DNA of 64,000 bases from Pokkaliibacter sp046614695 (lineage in GTDB: Bacteria; Pseudomonadota; Gammaproteobacteria; Pseudomonadales; Balneatricaceae). Both the position numbers and the translations under genes were made by a program. The notes under the pieces were generated by a model. The model saw only the letters and a program-made list of their open reading frames with translations. It ran no database searches and was not told the origin of the DNA. The stretch covers positions 164,059-228,058 of the forward strand of contig NZ_JBKKHQ010000017.1 in assembly GCF_046614695.1 (NCBI RefSeq). Reading direction: 5' to 3'. This document shows positions 16,785 through 26,115 of this stretch, one piece after another. The first letter of the stretch is position 1, and each line of letters opens with the position of its first letter.

Positions 16785-17532
16785 ATTTATTACTGCCTAC
16801 TCGGCAGTGAACATGATGAAGGTCTTTGTCTTTTCGTCGCGGCATTTCTGAGCTGCCTATTCGGCAGTGAACGGCAACGTTATGAAAAAACTTCGGTTTC
16901 TAATTTTCTGAGCTGCCTATTCGGCAGTGAACCGTTGTGGTGCTGTCGACTTTCGAGCCGTCCGTTTCTGAGCTGCCTATTCGGCAGTGAACGAATGGGT
17001 CAGGGAGGAAAATTTGAAAGTTCTTTTCTGAGCTGCCTATTCGGCAGTGAACGGATCGCGGCCATTGCTCGCGTGCATCAGCAATTTCTGAGCTGCCTAT
17101 TCGGCAGTGAACCAGTCGTTGAATCACCGTTAGATGAAGTAACGTTTCTGAGCTGCCTATTCGGCAGTGAACTCGACCATGGAAAGCTCTTTCGCCATAT
17201 CTAATTTCTGAGCTGCCTATTCGGCAGTGAACTCCTTTTGTACGCCATGTACTTCGTTCTCTTGTTTCTGAGCTGCCTATTCGGCAGTGAACCCACGGGA
17301 GAAAAAAAGCTGGGCGCGGCCTTTTTTCTGAGCTGCCTATTCGGCAGTGAACATGAGTAACATATATCACACGTGACACACGGATTTCTGAGCTGCCTAT
17401 TCGGCAGTGAACGGATTCGTTCTCTGCCTCTCGCTGAGTAAGCATTTCTGAGCTGCCTATTCGGCAGTGAACATTTCACATCGACAGCTGACACTGGCGG
17501 CACTTTTCTGAGCTGCCTATTCGGCAGTGAAC
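16785..17532 (-). CRISPR. Type I-F CRISPR array 1: 13 repeats, 12 spacers
   Basis: Twelve identical 28-bp repeats start every 60 bases from 16845 to 17505, with 32-bp spacers throughout. A thirteenth, degenerate repeat is at 16785-16812. On the minus strand the repeat begins GTTCACTGCCG and ends CAGAAA, and contains the CTGCC/GGCAG stem cut by Cas6f. That orientation, plus the degenerate copy at the low-coordinate end, puts the leader at 17533 and up, next to cas6f. The loop reads GAATA in the normal repeats but GAGTA in the degenerate one, which matches the repeats of array 2. Confidence 0.98.
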
Positions 17533-17662
17533 TAGAGCGTTTAAACCCTAACTGTCTGATTTTTAAAGAGCAATCACCGAAATACGGCGCTCACCCCTTT
17601 TTCGAGGAGGCGCCGTAAGTGGTTGATTTTTATAGGGCTAAATAACGGCCCTAAAAAAAGGG
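17533..17662 (-). promoter_or_regulatory. Leader of CRISPR array 1
   Basis: This AT-rich, non-coding stretch lies between the leader-proximal repeat and the cas6f stop. Next to the repeat the plus strand reads TAGAGC, and at the far end TAAAAAAAGGGTC (17652-17664) runs into the cas6f stop codon. Both elements recur in the leader of array 2, which supports a shared leader function in transcription and spacer integration. A GGCGCC-containing hairpin (about 17586-17617) lies inside it. Confidence 0.75.
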
Positions 17663-18226
17663 TCAGAACCAGGGCAGGGTGGCGCTCTGGCTTAACCCGT
17701 AGCTGTTAAAGCTACCCTCTGTCGGTTGGGGTTGCGGTTCACCCAGCGCGAGAAATAGCCGAAAGTGCTGGCCACTACTGTTGCTTCGCATCTGGATAAA
17801 GGGCAGTTCCAGCGTTTTCGCGGCGCTGTCCGGCAGGTGCAGGGCAGCCTCGGCTTGCGTCACACTGTGGCGGCGCATATAGCGACGGCGCAGGCGCTCA
17901 GGGTTGCTTTTAGCCTGTACGCGACGCAATGCCCGGTAGCTCACCCCGGCAGGGACGGGTTTAATATCACCACGCTCTACATGGTCCAGCATGCCGGTTA
18001 ACCAGGGTTGTCCCATCAGCTGGTCAAGGTCGGCCGCTTTGCCATGCAGGCGCAGTACGCCTCCGAGTGCTTCGCGTTGCTGCTCAATACGCGGGAAGCT
18101 GACGCCGATTTGCTGGTGCTCCCCCGCCGCCAGTGCCCGATGCAGTTTGCTGTAAAGGGCGCTCATCAGTTGCGAGGCGGTAAAGTCCGGATCAGGCCGC
18201 AAGCGGATATCAAGGTAGTGAGTCAT
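17663..18226 (-). CDS. cas6f: Cas6f (Csy4) CRISPR RNA endoribonuclease
   Basis: This 187-aa protein cuts the pre-crRNA at the base of the repeat hairpin and stays bound to the 3' stem-loop in the Csy complex. It closely resembles Pseudomonas aeruginosa Csy4: MTHYLDIRLRPDP at the N-terminus, the catalytic His at position 29 (SKLHRAL), the arginine-rich helix (QAKSNPERLRRRYMRRH) that grips the hairpin, and the C-terminal SSGQHFRLF and LPWF. It is the last gene of the cas operon, two bases after csy3. AAGGCGG precedes its ATG. Confidence 0.97.
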   Translation of the reverse strand: MTHYLDIRLRPDPDFTASQLMSALYSKLHRALAAGEHQQIGVSFPRIEQQREALGGVLRLHGKAADLDQLMGQPWLTGMLDHVERGDIKPVPAGVSYRALRRVQAKSNPERLRRRYMRRHSVTQAEAALHLPDSAAKTLELPFIQMRSNSSGQHFRLFLALGEPQPQPTEGSFNSYGLSQSATLPWF

Positions 18227-18228
18227 GA

Positions 18229-19251
18229 TCAGTCCGCCTTGCCGAAGACGCCACCGCGAATCAGCGTGGCCATCACGAAGTGCTGTTGCTCAATCGCCGG
18301 GACTTTATCTTCCGTCACCCAGCTATCCAGCAGGGTGTAGAAGTCCATCTTGGCTTTTGGCTGGCGGTAAGCTTTACCTTCGGTGGTGACAGAACCATAG
18401 GGTTCGACAGCGATAGGGCCAAGAGCATCGCCACTGTCGTTCGGGTACCAGGTGTCGATAGTGCGCAAGGCATTGCCGATTTTCTGGGAATGGATGCCGG
18501 CGATGTCACTGACCTGATAGAGCGTTTTGCTTTTGCCATTGCTGGACTTATCAAGAATCAGCTCCTGCGAGGGGAAAGCTTCCTGGCCTGCACCCATGCG
18601 CACAAAGGCCACCACGGACAGCAGCACATGGCGCTTACCTGCCAGACCTTCAGCGATCAGGCTGGCCAGTTCATTGACGGCGGCAGTGCTATCGAACTCG
18701 CGCAGCGAAAAGCTCAGGGCATCAAAGGTCCATTGCTGGGCGGCTTTGCCTTCGACCAGATGGCTCACCACAACTTCGACTTGTTCAGCGCCGATGCGGT
18801 TACGCCACAAAAAACGGCCATTAGCGAGGTTGCTGGCATAACGCTTCGCCAGCTCGGTAAAGCCTTGCTGGTCGGTATAGCTGGCAACGGTGGACAGCAG
18901 TTTGCTGCGGTAGTCGCTGTCGTTGCAGGCCGAAGGCGTGCCAGCGCCTGCCAGTACGCGCAGGGTGAAGCGTACCATCAGGGTGTCGGCATCGCTGGGC
19001 AGGGCGGCAAAATCGACGGTTTGCAGGTTGGGGTTCTCAATGGCCGCATCCAGTTTGGCGGGGTCCTGATCTTTGGTTTTCAGGCGGTTGGAAATCGTAC
19101 CGCGAATCGATTTTGTGCCAACGGGAATGCCTTTCCATTGCTGGCTGCTTGCGCGATCACTCCAGTTTCCGGCAAACAGCAGGGCATCGGAGGGGTCCAG
19201 TTTGCGTTCAAAGGCCAGAACTGAAGCGGTTTTAACAGTAGTAGTTGCCAT
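18229..19251 (-). CDS. csy3: Csy3 (Cas7f) backbone subunit
   Basis: This 340-aa Cas7-family protein forms the six-copy backbone of the type I-F Csy surveillance complex along the crRNA spacer. The N-terminal ASVLAFERKLDPSDALLFAG and the RNRIGAEQVEV region match Csy3 proteins, and length is typical. An AAAAGGAA element lies upstream of the ATG. It sits 17 bases after csy2. Confidence 0.96.
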   Translation of the reverse strand: MATTTVKTASVLAFERKLDPSDALLFAGNWSDRASSQQWKGIPVGTKSIRGTISNRLKTKDQDPAKLDAAIENPNLQTVDFAALPSDADTLMVRFTLRVLAGAGTPSACNDSDYRSKLLSTVASYTDQQGFTELAKRYASNLANGRFLWRNRIGAEQVEVVVSHLVEGKAAQQWTFDALSFSLREFDSTAAVNELASLIAEGLAGKRHVLLSVVAFVRMGAGQEAFPSQELILDKSSNGKSKTLYQVSDIAGIHSQKIGNALRTIDTWYPNDSGDALGPIAVEPYGSVTTEGKAYRQPKAKMDFYTLLDSWVTEDKVPAIEQQHFVMATLIRGGVFGKAD

Positions 19252-19268
19252 CGTTAGGTTCCTTTTAC

Positions 19269-20240
19269 TTAAGCAATATCGTTGAACGAGGAAAGAGTTT
19301 GGTTGTTCACGCAGCGGTACAGACCATCGCTACCATCGGTGCTGTGCCAGAGAAACTGATCATGATTATCCAGACGGTGTGGGCTAACCCACTGGCCGAC
19401 GGAGTAGAGGCTTTCGACAAAGCGCAGTGGCACCGACATATCACGGGCATTGGCGACCTCGCCGGGCGGGCAGAGGGGCGCTAGTGCACCAAAGCCAACG
19501 GGAATGGGCACCAGCCACCCTTGTGGGCGACTGGCTTCCCATATCACTTTGGCCGCAGTGTTGTCTTCTGTGGGGCGCGGGCGAATATGCAGGCGCGAGA
19601 GATCAAGCCAGGCATCCAGTCGACTCGCTTCTGGGTTGTGTTGTTGCAGTTCATTCAGCCGCGTGGCGAGCAGATCATCCCGCCCGACCAGCGCGAAACC
19701 CGGCAGCCAGCGACGACGTAAAGCGCGAAACGCTTTCGCCCGTGTTTCCGGATCATCATCCAGCGGCACCAGCTGGGGTTGCTGGTAAAACCCCGGTGTT
19801 CCGGGCAGAGCAGGCAGCACGCTGCCACCGGCAATTCGCAGGGTCGCAAGCTCTTCGGCGCAGTACTTGGCTGCTTCTGCCTGCTCCTGCGCGGTGCCAC
19901 CCATGCCTTCTGCGCCAACGCCGAACACCAGTGTGATGTCCATATGGGCCCGGCCTTCTTCGACGATAGCTGCCGTGCTGCCATCTTTATCGACAGGGTT
20001 GCGCGTCAGGCAAAAGGTGCGGGTATAACCGCCTTGCGTCACCTGCGCTTCAAAGTCGTGGCACACCACGCCCACACTTAACAGCGTCAGGCCGGTGCGT
20101 GCGTTTACCTTGCGCTCCAGTGCTGTCATCAGGCCGGTGAAGGCGGTGATGGCGGGGAAGCCCCAGGTCATCGGGCTGGAAATGCAGTTGGCATTCTGTA
20201 CCCGAATCCGCGGGATGATCAGTAAGCCTTTTTCACTCAT
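19269..20240 (-). CDS. csy2: Csy2 (Cas5f) subunit
   Basis: This 323-aa Cas5-type protein pairs with Csy1 at the 5' end of the crRNA. The start MSEKGLLIIPRIRVQNANCI and the downstream SPMTWGFPAITAFTGLM are typical of Csy2. It overlaps the end of csy1 by eight bases, and AAGGAG lies within the csy1 tail, so translation is likely coupled. Confidence 0.96.
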   Translation of the reverse strand: MSEKGLLIIPRIRVQNANCISSPMTWGFPAITAFTGLMTALERKVNARTGLTLLSVGVVCHDFEAQVTQGGYTRTFCLTRNPVDKDGSTAAIVEEGRAHMDITLVFGVGAEGMGGTAQEQAEAAKYCAEELATLRIAGGSVLPALPGTPGFYQQPQLVPLDDDPETRAKAFRALRRRWLPGFALVGRDDLLATRLNELQQHNPEASRLDAWLDLSRLHIRPRPTEDNTAAKVIWEASRPQGWLVPIPVGFGALAPLCPPGEVANARDMSVPLRFVESLYSVGQWVSPHRLDNHDQFLWHSTDGSDGLYRCVNNQTLSSFNDIA

Positions 20241-21579
20241 CGCACAGCTCCTTCTGCAATTGATCCAGCTCTTTCTCGAGGTGCTTTAGCCACTCACGCC
20301 AGTCATCGGTCTGCTTGACCTCGTTATTCCATTGCCGATGCTCAGGGTCGCCCACTTCGAGTCCCACCTGTCGCAGGTAACGGTTGAGCCAGTTGGCAAA
20401 GCGCTCACGGATTTCCTGTTTCCAGTCACCCTGACGCCACTTTTTACGAAACTCCTCATCCTCTTCCGTGCGATAAGGGTCAAGCCATAAGGCTTCCGCT
20501 TCTGCCAGTCGGCACTCAGGGGCTTTGCTCCAGCCTGCCGGAAGTTGCCAGAACTCAGCGCTGAACTGCAGCAGTTCATCGACCAGTTTGGAGGTCAGGG
20601 AGAAACGGGTTTCACGCGTGCGCAGGTTTTTTGGCGGATTGCCCACGAGAAAACCCTGCAAGGCGCGCACGGTTTGCCAGACCTCACGCCGACGACTAAA
20701 CCGTGGGAAAACAGAATCGGTCCGCAGCGGCGGTGTTACTAAGCGGCGGTCCCAGCGCGGGGGCAGCGAAGCGAGCAGGTAGTTGTTACCACCTCGTTCG
20801 CTATTGAGCTGGCTGATATTTTGAGGCTTGGTGCCACCCAGTTTCTGCACCGCGAGGGCAGGGTAGTCGTAATAACCGGTGTCGTGCGGCTCGCCTTTGC
20901 GACGGGCCTCACGCGCGGCTTTAGCTTCCTCGCCAAAGCGGTGCTGGTTAATCTGCTGAAAGACCTGATGGCTGAGCGAGCTGGCATAAAGCGGTGCCAA
21001 CAGGTGGTAATGCTCGTCATTCAGAGGATCATCTCCCGTCATCCAGTACACCTGCTTCGCCCGTTGGTGGCTGGAAGTATTACCACGGCTGGCGACCAGA
21101 CCGGCGAAAGCATCGCGCCACTGCTGTGCCTGCCCGGCATCTTCACTTAAGGCAGAGGTGAAAGCCGCGTCATTGGCGCAGGCTAGCGCCAGCAAGCTTT
21201 GACCTGCCTCATTGCTGAGCTTGAGGAATTTATACACATCCAGAGCGGCGGCATTACCTACCACATCGGCGCTGAAGTTGGCCGGTAAGTCATGGCTGCC
21301 AAGGACTTCATGCTGGGGTAAGTCGCTTGGTGTGACATAAAGATTCGTCCCCCGCGCATCGGGGTGAATCGCTTTTAAGGTATGGGTGACGCTTTGAATT
21401 TGCCCCACACGTCGCGCGGCATCCTCCAGCCAGGTGCTGTACTGATATTGTTCGGTCAGCGCGTGGTATTTCGGGTCATCAGGCGAGAGCTTATCAAGCT
21501 TTGCCTCTAAGCGTTCCTTGATAAAAGCAGCGATCAGCGCACGGAGCTTGATCGCTTCATTTTGCGGGTTTTCTGTCAT
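20233..21579 (-). CDS. csy1: Csy1 (Cas8f) large subunit
   Basis: From the ATG at 21579 the protein has 448 aa. It is the large subunit of the type I-F effector, which in the family recognises the CC/GG protospacer-adjacent motif. Family stretches such as GTNLYVTPSDLP, HEVLGSHDLPANFSADVVGNAAALDVYKFL and LGGTKPQNISQLNSERGG are visible. The start at 21579 is preferred because AAGGAG lies close upstream; an ATG six codons earlier overlaps that Shine-Dalgarno. It is 33 bases after the cas3 stop. Confidence 0.96.
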   Translation of the reverse strand: MTENPQNEAIKLRALIAAFIKERLEAKLDKLSPDDPKYHALTEQYQYSTWLEDAARRVGQIQSVTHTLKAIHPDARGTNLYVTPSDLPQHEVLGSHDLPANFSADVVGNAAALDVYKFLKLSNEAGQSLLALACANDAAFTSALSEDAGQAQQWRDAFAGLVASRGNTSSHQRAKQVYWMTGDDPLNDEHYHLLAPLYASSLSHQVFQQINQHRFGEEAKAAREARRKGEPHDTGYYDYPALAVQKLGGTKPQNISQLNSERGGNNYLLASLPPRWDRRLVTPPLRTDSVFPRFSRRREVWQTVRALQGFLVGNPPKNLRTRETRFSLTSKLVDELLQFSAEFWQLPAGWSKAPECRLAEAEALWLDPYRTEEDEEFRKKWRQGDWKQEIRERFANWLNRYLRQVGLEVGDPEHRQWNNEVKQTDDWREWLKHLEKELDQLQKELCDE

Positions 21580-21612
21580 AGCTACTCCTTCAGTCATGAA
21601 CGTAAAAGTGGG

Positions 21613-24600
21613 CTATCGGTGTTGCCTGAATCCCAGCACCGGGTGAAAGCGCCAGCCTTGGGTATTCACTGGCAGTCGCATGGTGGCAAAGCGCCAGGCG
21701 CAGTCTTTAAGGGGCATGTCCAGCTCATCCGCTAATGCGGTCAAAGCGCTGAGAAGATCTGTTTCTCCCCAGGGGCTGATGCCATTGCTGGTAAAAATAC
21801 CCTCGCCGTCATAGCGCATCAGGCTGTTATCAATCAGCAGGGTTTTGGGCGCGCGTGGGTCGCTGCGGTCGATTTCATGGCAGAGCAAACGCTCTTCGTC
21901 TTCATCGGGGAGGAAGACCAGCTCCTTATAGCGGCGGTCGTCCTCCCGAAACGGGAAATGCTGCGCCATCACGCCAGTTAAATGCAGATGCGGGATGTCC
22001 CAGCAGCTGTAAGCGCCGAGTGGTGCAAGGGTTGGGGTAGTGCTGGCGCGGCCTCGGCGACTATTACTGGCGACGGGGCTTGTGGTCTCGGGTGCCAGCA
22101 TCGTTGTGCGGGTCCTCTGATGCTCCAGATCGACCAGATTGGTGTGAGGTTCCAGCGGCGTGCGCTCAAGCAGTCGTGGACGGGCATCCATCTGCTGGTA
22201 TTGCGATGGCGTCAGAATGTCCCCCAGCCGGTGGCTTTTCAGCTGAGTTGATTGGGTTTCATATCCCGGACGGCAGAAGGCGGGTTTGTCTGGTGCTTTC
22301 AGATGGTGGACGTTGGTATCGAGAATCAGCAGGTTGGGTTTCTCACAACCTCCTGAGCGATGGCGACGGACGCGCCCCGCCAACTGAATCAACGAGCGCA
22401 TCGAGGAAGGTTCTGCAATGGCCCAGTCATAGTCATGGTCGCGGCCGACTTCGGTGACAGGGCTGCCGAGTACCACAAAGACCTGTTGCGGCTCAGGATG
22501 ATGATCAATGCGCTGGCGAATATCCGGTAAATCAAACACCGCCTGAGGCTGGCGACGGTTTAACGCCTGATCCAGCCGGTACTCAATCGCGGAGCGTAAA
22601 AATAGCGGAAATTGCGAGTGATAAACGCAGAGGTGAATACGCCAGTCTGCCGCGACAGGATGGGTAAACAGCGCCACAGCGACCTCGATCAGCGGCTCGA
22701 TATTGGCCATGCGGATTAACCCAAAACTGATGCGTTTTTGGCTATGGGGATCCTTGCTGGCGTGGGCGAAGTGCAACGCCTGTAGGTGCTCGACCAGTAA
22801 AGGCGCGATGGCGTTGCCGATATCCTCACGTTTGATGATGGGCGCGGGCATGGCCAGCAGCTGTGCTAACCGCCGCGCCTCTTGCGCTGCCAGTCGGCTG
22901 GCCCGCTGTTCAGCAAACTGCCTATGCTGCTGGCTAAAGAGGGCTTCGGTGGCGCAATCACTGGCCAGACATTGATGTTCATCCACCCAGGCGCAAGCAA
23001 TATCGACCGCTAAACCCGGCTCACCGCGCTGCTGCTGGTAAGCTTCGCGACCTTGCCGATAGGCATTGAATAACCCTTGTAAGAGCGCAGGCGGTAAGGT
23101 CGCGGAGGACAGCACAATACGGCTGCCCAGCAAACCGCACCAATACACCAGTCGCGTCAGTGCGTAGCTGTCGGCCAGATCAAAATCGTCCGGCTCATCC
23201 AGAATCAAATCACTGCTTAACAGGCGCAGCATCGGCAATATTTGTGCGCCGCCTCGCAGGCTTTCGGTGGTGGGCATCAGGTGGTCAATCGTACAGACCA
23301 GAATCGGCGCTTCAAGTAACTGGCGGCTACGGCCTTCCAGCATCAGGCGTGATAGCAATGGATGCCCTTCGGTGTTGCCCTCAAAACGCAGATGGTTGTC
23401 TTCTTCCAGTAACGAGGCGGCAGAGGCAGAGCCGTTCTTCTCGGCCTGTTCCTGATAGTGTTCCTGCAATTGTCGATGGGCACTGCCGCCGACGAGTACC
23501 GCTAGCTCATCATCCTGTAAATGCAGATGATCCCGCAGGGCGTTGCCGGTTTGCAGCGTCAGGGTGCGAAGACCGAGGGCGATGGTGAAGCGCGCACCTT
23601 GCTGCGGGTCCGCCAGTGCGTAAGCGATGCGACCATTGGCGAGGGTTTTGCCGCAGCCGGTAGAGGCCATGTTGACGACAAACAATCCCTGTCGCTCTGA
23701 TCGTTCCCGTAACGAGACGGCCATATCGGCGGCTTTGTCCTGCCAGCGAAAGGCGACATTCTCGCTGCGGCGGCGAAGACCACGGTGACGCGCCAGTCGG
23801 GGCAACTGCCGTTCAACATTGGGGAGCGCATGGCTGACCAGACTGGCATGGGCACATACGCCCAGCAGATGCTCATCCAATGGTTGGTTCATCGCGCCGG
23901 TGGCACGCAGGGTGTTGGCAAAAAGCGGGTAATCTTTCTCGCCGCTGACACGTTGCGGGTGTTTGATAAAACCCTGATCAGCAGGCGCGTGGGGTGAGGG
24001 TTTAACGCTACTGAGTGAGGAGTAATAGTGATCGGCCAGCATTAGCGTCAGACGCGACAAATGCATGATGTAAGGGCTATTCAGCCACTGCTCAGCACTC
24101 CCCTGAGTCAGCGCGCTAAGCAGCCGTTTCGCCAGACGCGAGGCACGTTTTTTCCACAGAGGGGTAAGGCTGGGGAGCGCATGGTCAAACTGCCAGTAAC
24201 CTTTTAGCTCCTTCGGTGTCGCGGGGGTGACGACTTCATTCCAGCGCGCATCAATCTTCTGCAAAATATCCTGCAACCCCACGCTGTTCAGGCTCTGGGG
24301 TTTGGCTCCGGCCCAGAGCTGCTGTTGCTGTTCGTCATAAGCAGGATGAGCAGGTAAACGGTGGTGGCTAAGAATCAGCCAACCCACTGCACTGGCAATG
24401 GCCGGTAAACCGGCAAAGGGGCGGGTGCAATGTTCATCCAACCCGTCGCGTTGCAGCAAGTTAAGCCAGCGCTGGTCATCCTCAGGCGTGGGGTCGAGTA
24501 AGCGCGTCAGCCATTGCTCGTCAGTGTCCTGCCCGACAAAGGCGAGAAATAACCGCAGGGAAATCCATTCATGACGATAGCGATTACGCTCCGTGAGCTT

Positions 24601-25014
24601 GCCCGTTAACCGTTGCTGAAAAGCCCGGCAGGCTTTGCCCAGATCATGCATTAATGCCGCCAGTGCCGAGAGCAGGTAAATCGCATCGCCACAGTGCCAG
24701 TCGTTTTCATCCTCCTGACGCAGAACGTCTTTAGTGGTGGTGTTGGTAGGTGTGGCTCCTTGCAGATTAAAACGGCTGCCATCGCCCACCACCCACAGCA
24801 ACTCGCTGTGATCACGCCCGCGTATCCAGTGGCACGCCACGGCGGTATTGCGTCGGGCGGACTGGCGCAGCAGTTTGCGCAAGGTCGTCAGCCCCGCCTG
24901 AGTGATGGCGGTTTGCCAGGTGCGATCACCTCGGCGCTCTGCAAACTGATCAAGAATGCGGCGGGTTTGGGTCAGGGCGCGTTTGTCACATTGGGAAATC
25001 AGCAGAATATTCAT
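21613..25014 (-). CDS. cas3: Cas2-Cas3 fusion nuclease-helicase (type I-F)
   Basis: This 1133-aa fusion is diagnostic of type I-F. A Cas2-like domain occupies about the first 85 residues. It is followed by the HD nuclease (His123-Asp124 in LMHDLGKA) and the SF2 helicase, with Walker A STGCGKT (451-457), DEPD (606-609) and the late motif QLAGRVRRHRSG. The protein degrades target DNA recruited by the Csy complex, and through its Cas2 part joins Cas1 for spacer acquisition. No catalytic motif is visibly broken. The start overlaps the cas1 stop (ATGA). Confidence 0.97.
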   Translation of the reverse strand: MNILLISQCDKRALTQTRRILDQFAERRGDRTWQTAITQAGLTTLRKLLRQSARRNTAVACHWIRGRDHSELLWVVGDGSRFNLQGATPTNTTTKDVLRQEDENDWHCGDAIYLLSALAALMHDLGKACRAFQQRLTGKLTERNRYRHEWISLRLFLAFVGQDTDEQWLTRLLDPTPEDDQRWLNLLQRDGLDEHCTRPFAGLPAIASAVGWLILSHHRLPAHPAYDEQQQQLWAGAKPQSLNSVGLQDILQKIDARWNEVVTPATPKELKGYWQFDHALPSLTPLWKKRASRLAKRLLSALTQGSAEQWLNSPYIMHLSRLTLMLADHYYSSLSSVKPSPHAPADQGFIKHPQRVSGEKDYPLFANTLRATGAMNQPLDEHLLGVCAHASLVSHALPNVERQLPRLARHRGLRRRSENVAFRWQDKAADMAVSLRERSERQGLFVVNMASTGCGKTLANGRIAYALADPQQGARFTIALGLRTLTLQTGNALRDHLHLQDDELAVLVGGSAHRQLQEHYQEQAEKNGSASAASLLEEDNHLRFEGNTEGHPLLSRLMLEGRSRQLLEAPILVCTIDHLMPTTESLRGGAQILPMLRLLSSDLILDEPDDFDLADSYALTRLVYWCGLLGSRIVLSSATLPPALLQGLFNAYRQGREAYQQQRGEPGLAVDIACAWVDEHQCLASDCATEALFSQQHRQFAEQRASRLAAQEARRLAQLLAMPAPIIKREDIGNAIAPLLVEHLQALHFAHASKDPHSQKRISFGLIRMANIEPLIEVAVALFTHPVAADWRIHLCVYHSQFPLFLRSAIEYRLDQALNRRQPQAVFDLPDIRQRIDHHPEPQQVFVVLGSPVTEVGRDHDYDWAIAEPSSMRSLIQLAGRVRRHRSGGCEKPNLLILDTNVHHLKAPDKPAFCRPGYETQSTQLKSHRLGDILTPSQYQQMDARPRLLERTPLEPHTNLVDLEHQRTRTTMLAPETTSPVASNSRRGRASTTPTLAPLGAYSCWDIPHLHLTGVMAQHFPFREDDRRYKELVFLPDEDEERLLCHEIDRSDPRAPKTLLIDNSLMRYDGEGIFTSNGISPWGETDLLSALTALADELDMPLKDCAWRFATMRLPVNTQGWRFHPVLGFRQHR

Positions 25015-26018
25015 CCTTGTGACGATTCCTGCGCTGTGTGCCCAAGGGATTCGGCGGTGGCCTTGAGGGTGTCGATCATAAAATCCAGCGCTTCACTGCG
25101 GGTGAGGCCTTCAATGCACTGCTGGCGGAAGGTTTGCTCCTCATCACCCCGCATCGCGCAGATAAAGGCCAGCGGCAGAATGATGGCGTCTTTCACCAGA
25201 TCGGCGACATCAAACACCAACCCGCCGCGACGGGTTTTACCATGCAGCACGGCTAAGCCGTGGGGCAGGCCCAGCACCCAGCAAGCGGTGGCGCCGAGGC
25301 CATAAGCGAGATAATTGCCGTGATCGAGAAAGCGGTTAGCCGGGTCGGTTCCGCCACCGCGTTTAGCGCGAACAAAGTCGCCGTAGTGGGTGGTCTGCGC
25401 TGCCAGTTTAAACAGACGCTTGCTGAGTCTGGCCTCTTCGGTCAGCAGAAAGGTATGGTCAGGCGCGGCGGCAATGGCGTGGGCCGACTTTTCCAGTGCA
25501 GCCTCAAGCGACTCATGATCAGGGGAAAAACCGGCGTCTTTGAGGACTTTATCGTGTAGCCATTGCTGGCGGATACGCTCAAGGCGGGCGAGCTGAAAAG
25601 CTTTGGCGGCCTCCAGCCGTAATTCATCAGAGAACCAGAAGCGCACCCAATGTTGCAGGTATTCGGTCGGGCGGTATTCACTTTGCGGCGAGAACCACGC
25701 CACTTCGATATCCATTTCATTGGCGCTGAAAAGCGGTGTGCCGCCACCACCGCAAAAACCGACCATGACACCTGCTTTGGCCAATTCCCGCATGGCAGCT
25801 TGGGTGATTGAGGTGCCGGTGCCAAGCAGTAACGTCGTGGTATTGGCAATCGGAATATTCCAATACAGCTGGCGCTTGCCTTCATCGGTGACATATTCCA
25901 CCCGCCCACCGTTGACCAATACCCGACAATGTTGCAGGTAATAAAGGTTGGCGCGTTTGGAATGCAGAATGGTTTTTAGATCGGAGGGGCTAAAGTCTTC
26001 CATGACACCGTCATTCAT
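25011..26018 (-). CDS. cas1: Cas1 integrase (type I-F)
   Basis: This 335-aa protein is the integrase that inserts new spacers at the leader end together with the Cas2-Cas3 protein. The conserved SPSDLKTILHSKRANLYYLQ and GTGTSITQAAMRELAKAGV are typical of I-F Cas1. The catalytic Glu/His/Asp set appears intact (EEARLSKRLFKLA, LPHGLAVLHG, FDVADLVKD). It is the first gene of the six-gene cas operon. Two in-frame ATGs (26018 and 26003) are possible; neither has a good Shine-Dalgarno, and alignment to other I-F Cas1 proteins favours the second. Upstream lie a palindrome and a repeat-like unit. Confidence 0.96.
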   Translation of the reverse strand: MNDGVMEDFSPSDLKTILHSKRANLYYLQHCRVLVNGGRVEYVTDEGKRQLYWNIPIANTTTLLLGTGTSITQAAMRELAKAGVMVGFCGGGGTPLFSANEMDIEVAWFSPQSEYRPTEYLQHWVRFWFSDELRLEAAKAFQLARLERIRQQWLHDKVLKDAGFSPDHESLEAALEKSAHAIAAAPDHTFLLTEEARLSKRLFKLAAQTTHYGDFVRAKRGGGTDPANRFLDHGNYLAYGLGATACWVLGLPHGLAVLHGKTRRGGLVFDVADLVKDAIILPLAFICAMRGDEEQTFRQQCIEGLTRSEALDFMIDTLKATAESLGHTAQESSQG

Positions 26019-26081
26019 CTGCGAAATGAACTGACAGCTATAGCCCAGCCAGTAACCAAGAGCAACATAAGGACGGAGAGT

Positions 26082-26115
26082 TGTAATAGACAGGTCAATT
26101 GACCTGTCTATTACA
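26082..26115. repeat. 34-bp perfect palindrome upstream of cas1
   Basis: Each arm reads TGTAATAGACAGGTCAA, and the second arm is its exact reverse complement with no spacer. On either strand it contains TAGACA, 16 bases, then TATTAC, which resembles a sigma-70 promoter. It lies about 65-80 bases before the likely cas1 starts, so it could be an operator, a promoter, or a transcript hairpin in the cas leader. Confidence 0.85.

Noticed and set aside
16749..17445. Long open frames with repeated LSCLFGSE or VHCRIGSSE motifs inside array 1
   Set aside because: They are translations of the CRISPR repeats in frame with 60-base units; there is no gene there. The same holds for the repeated-motif frames at 27527-28944.
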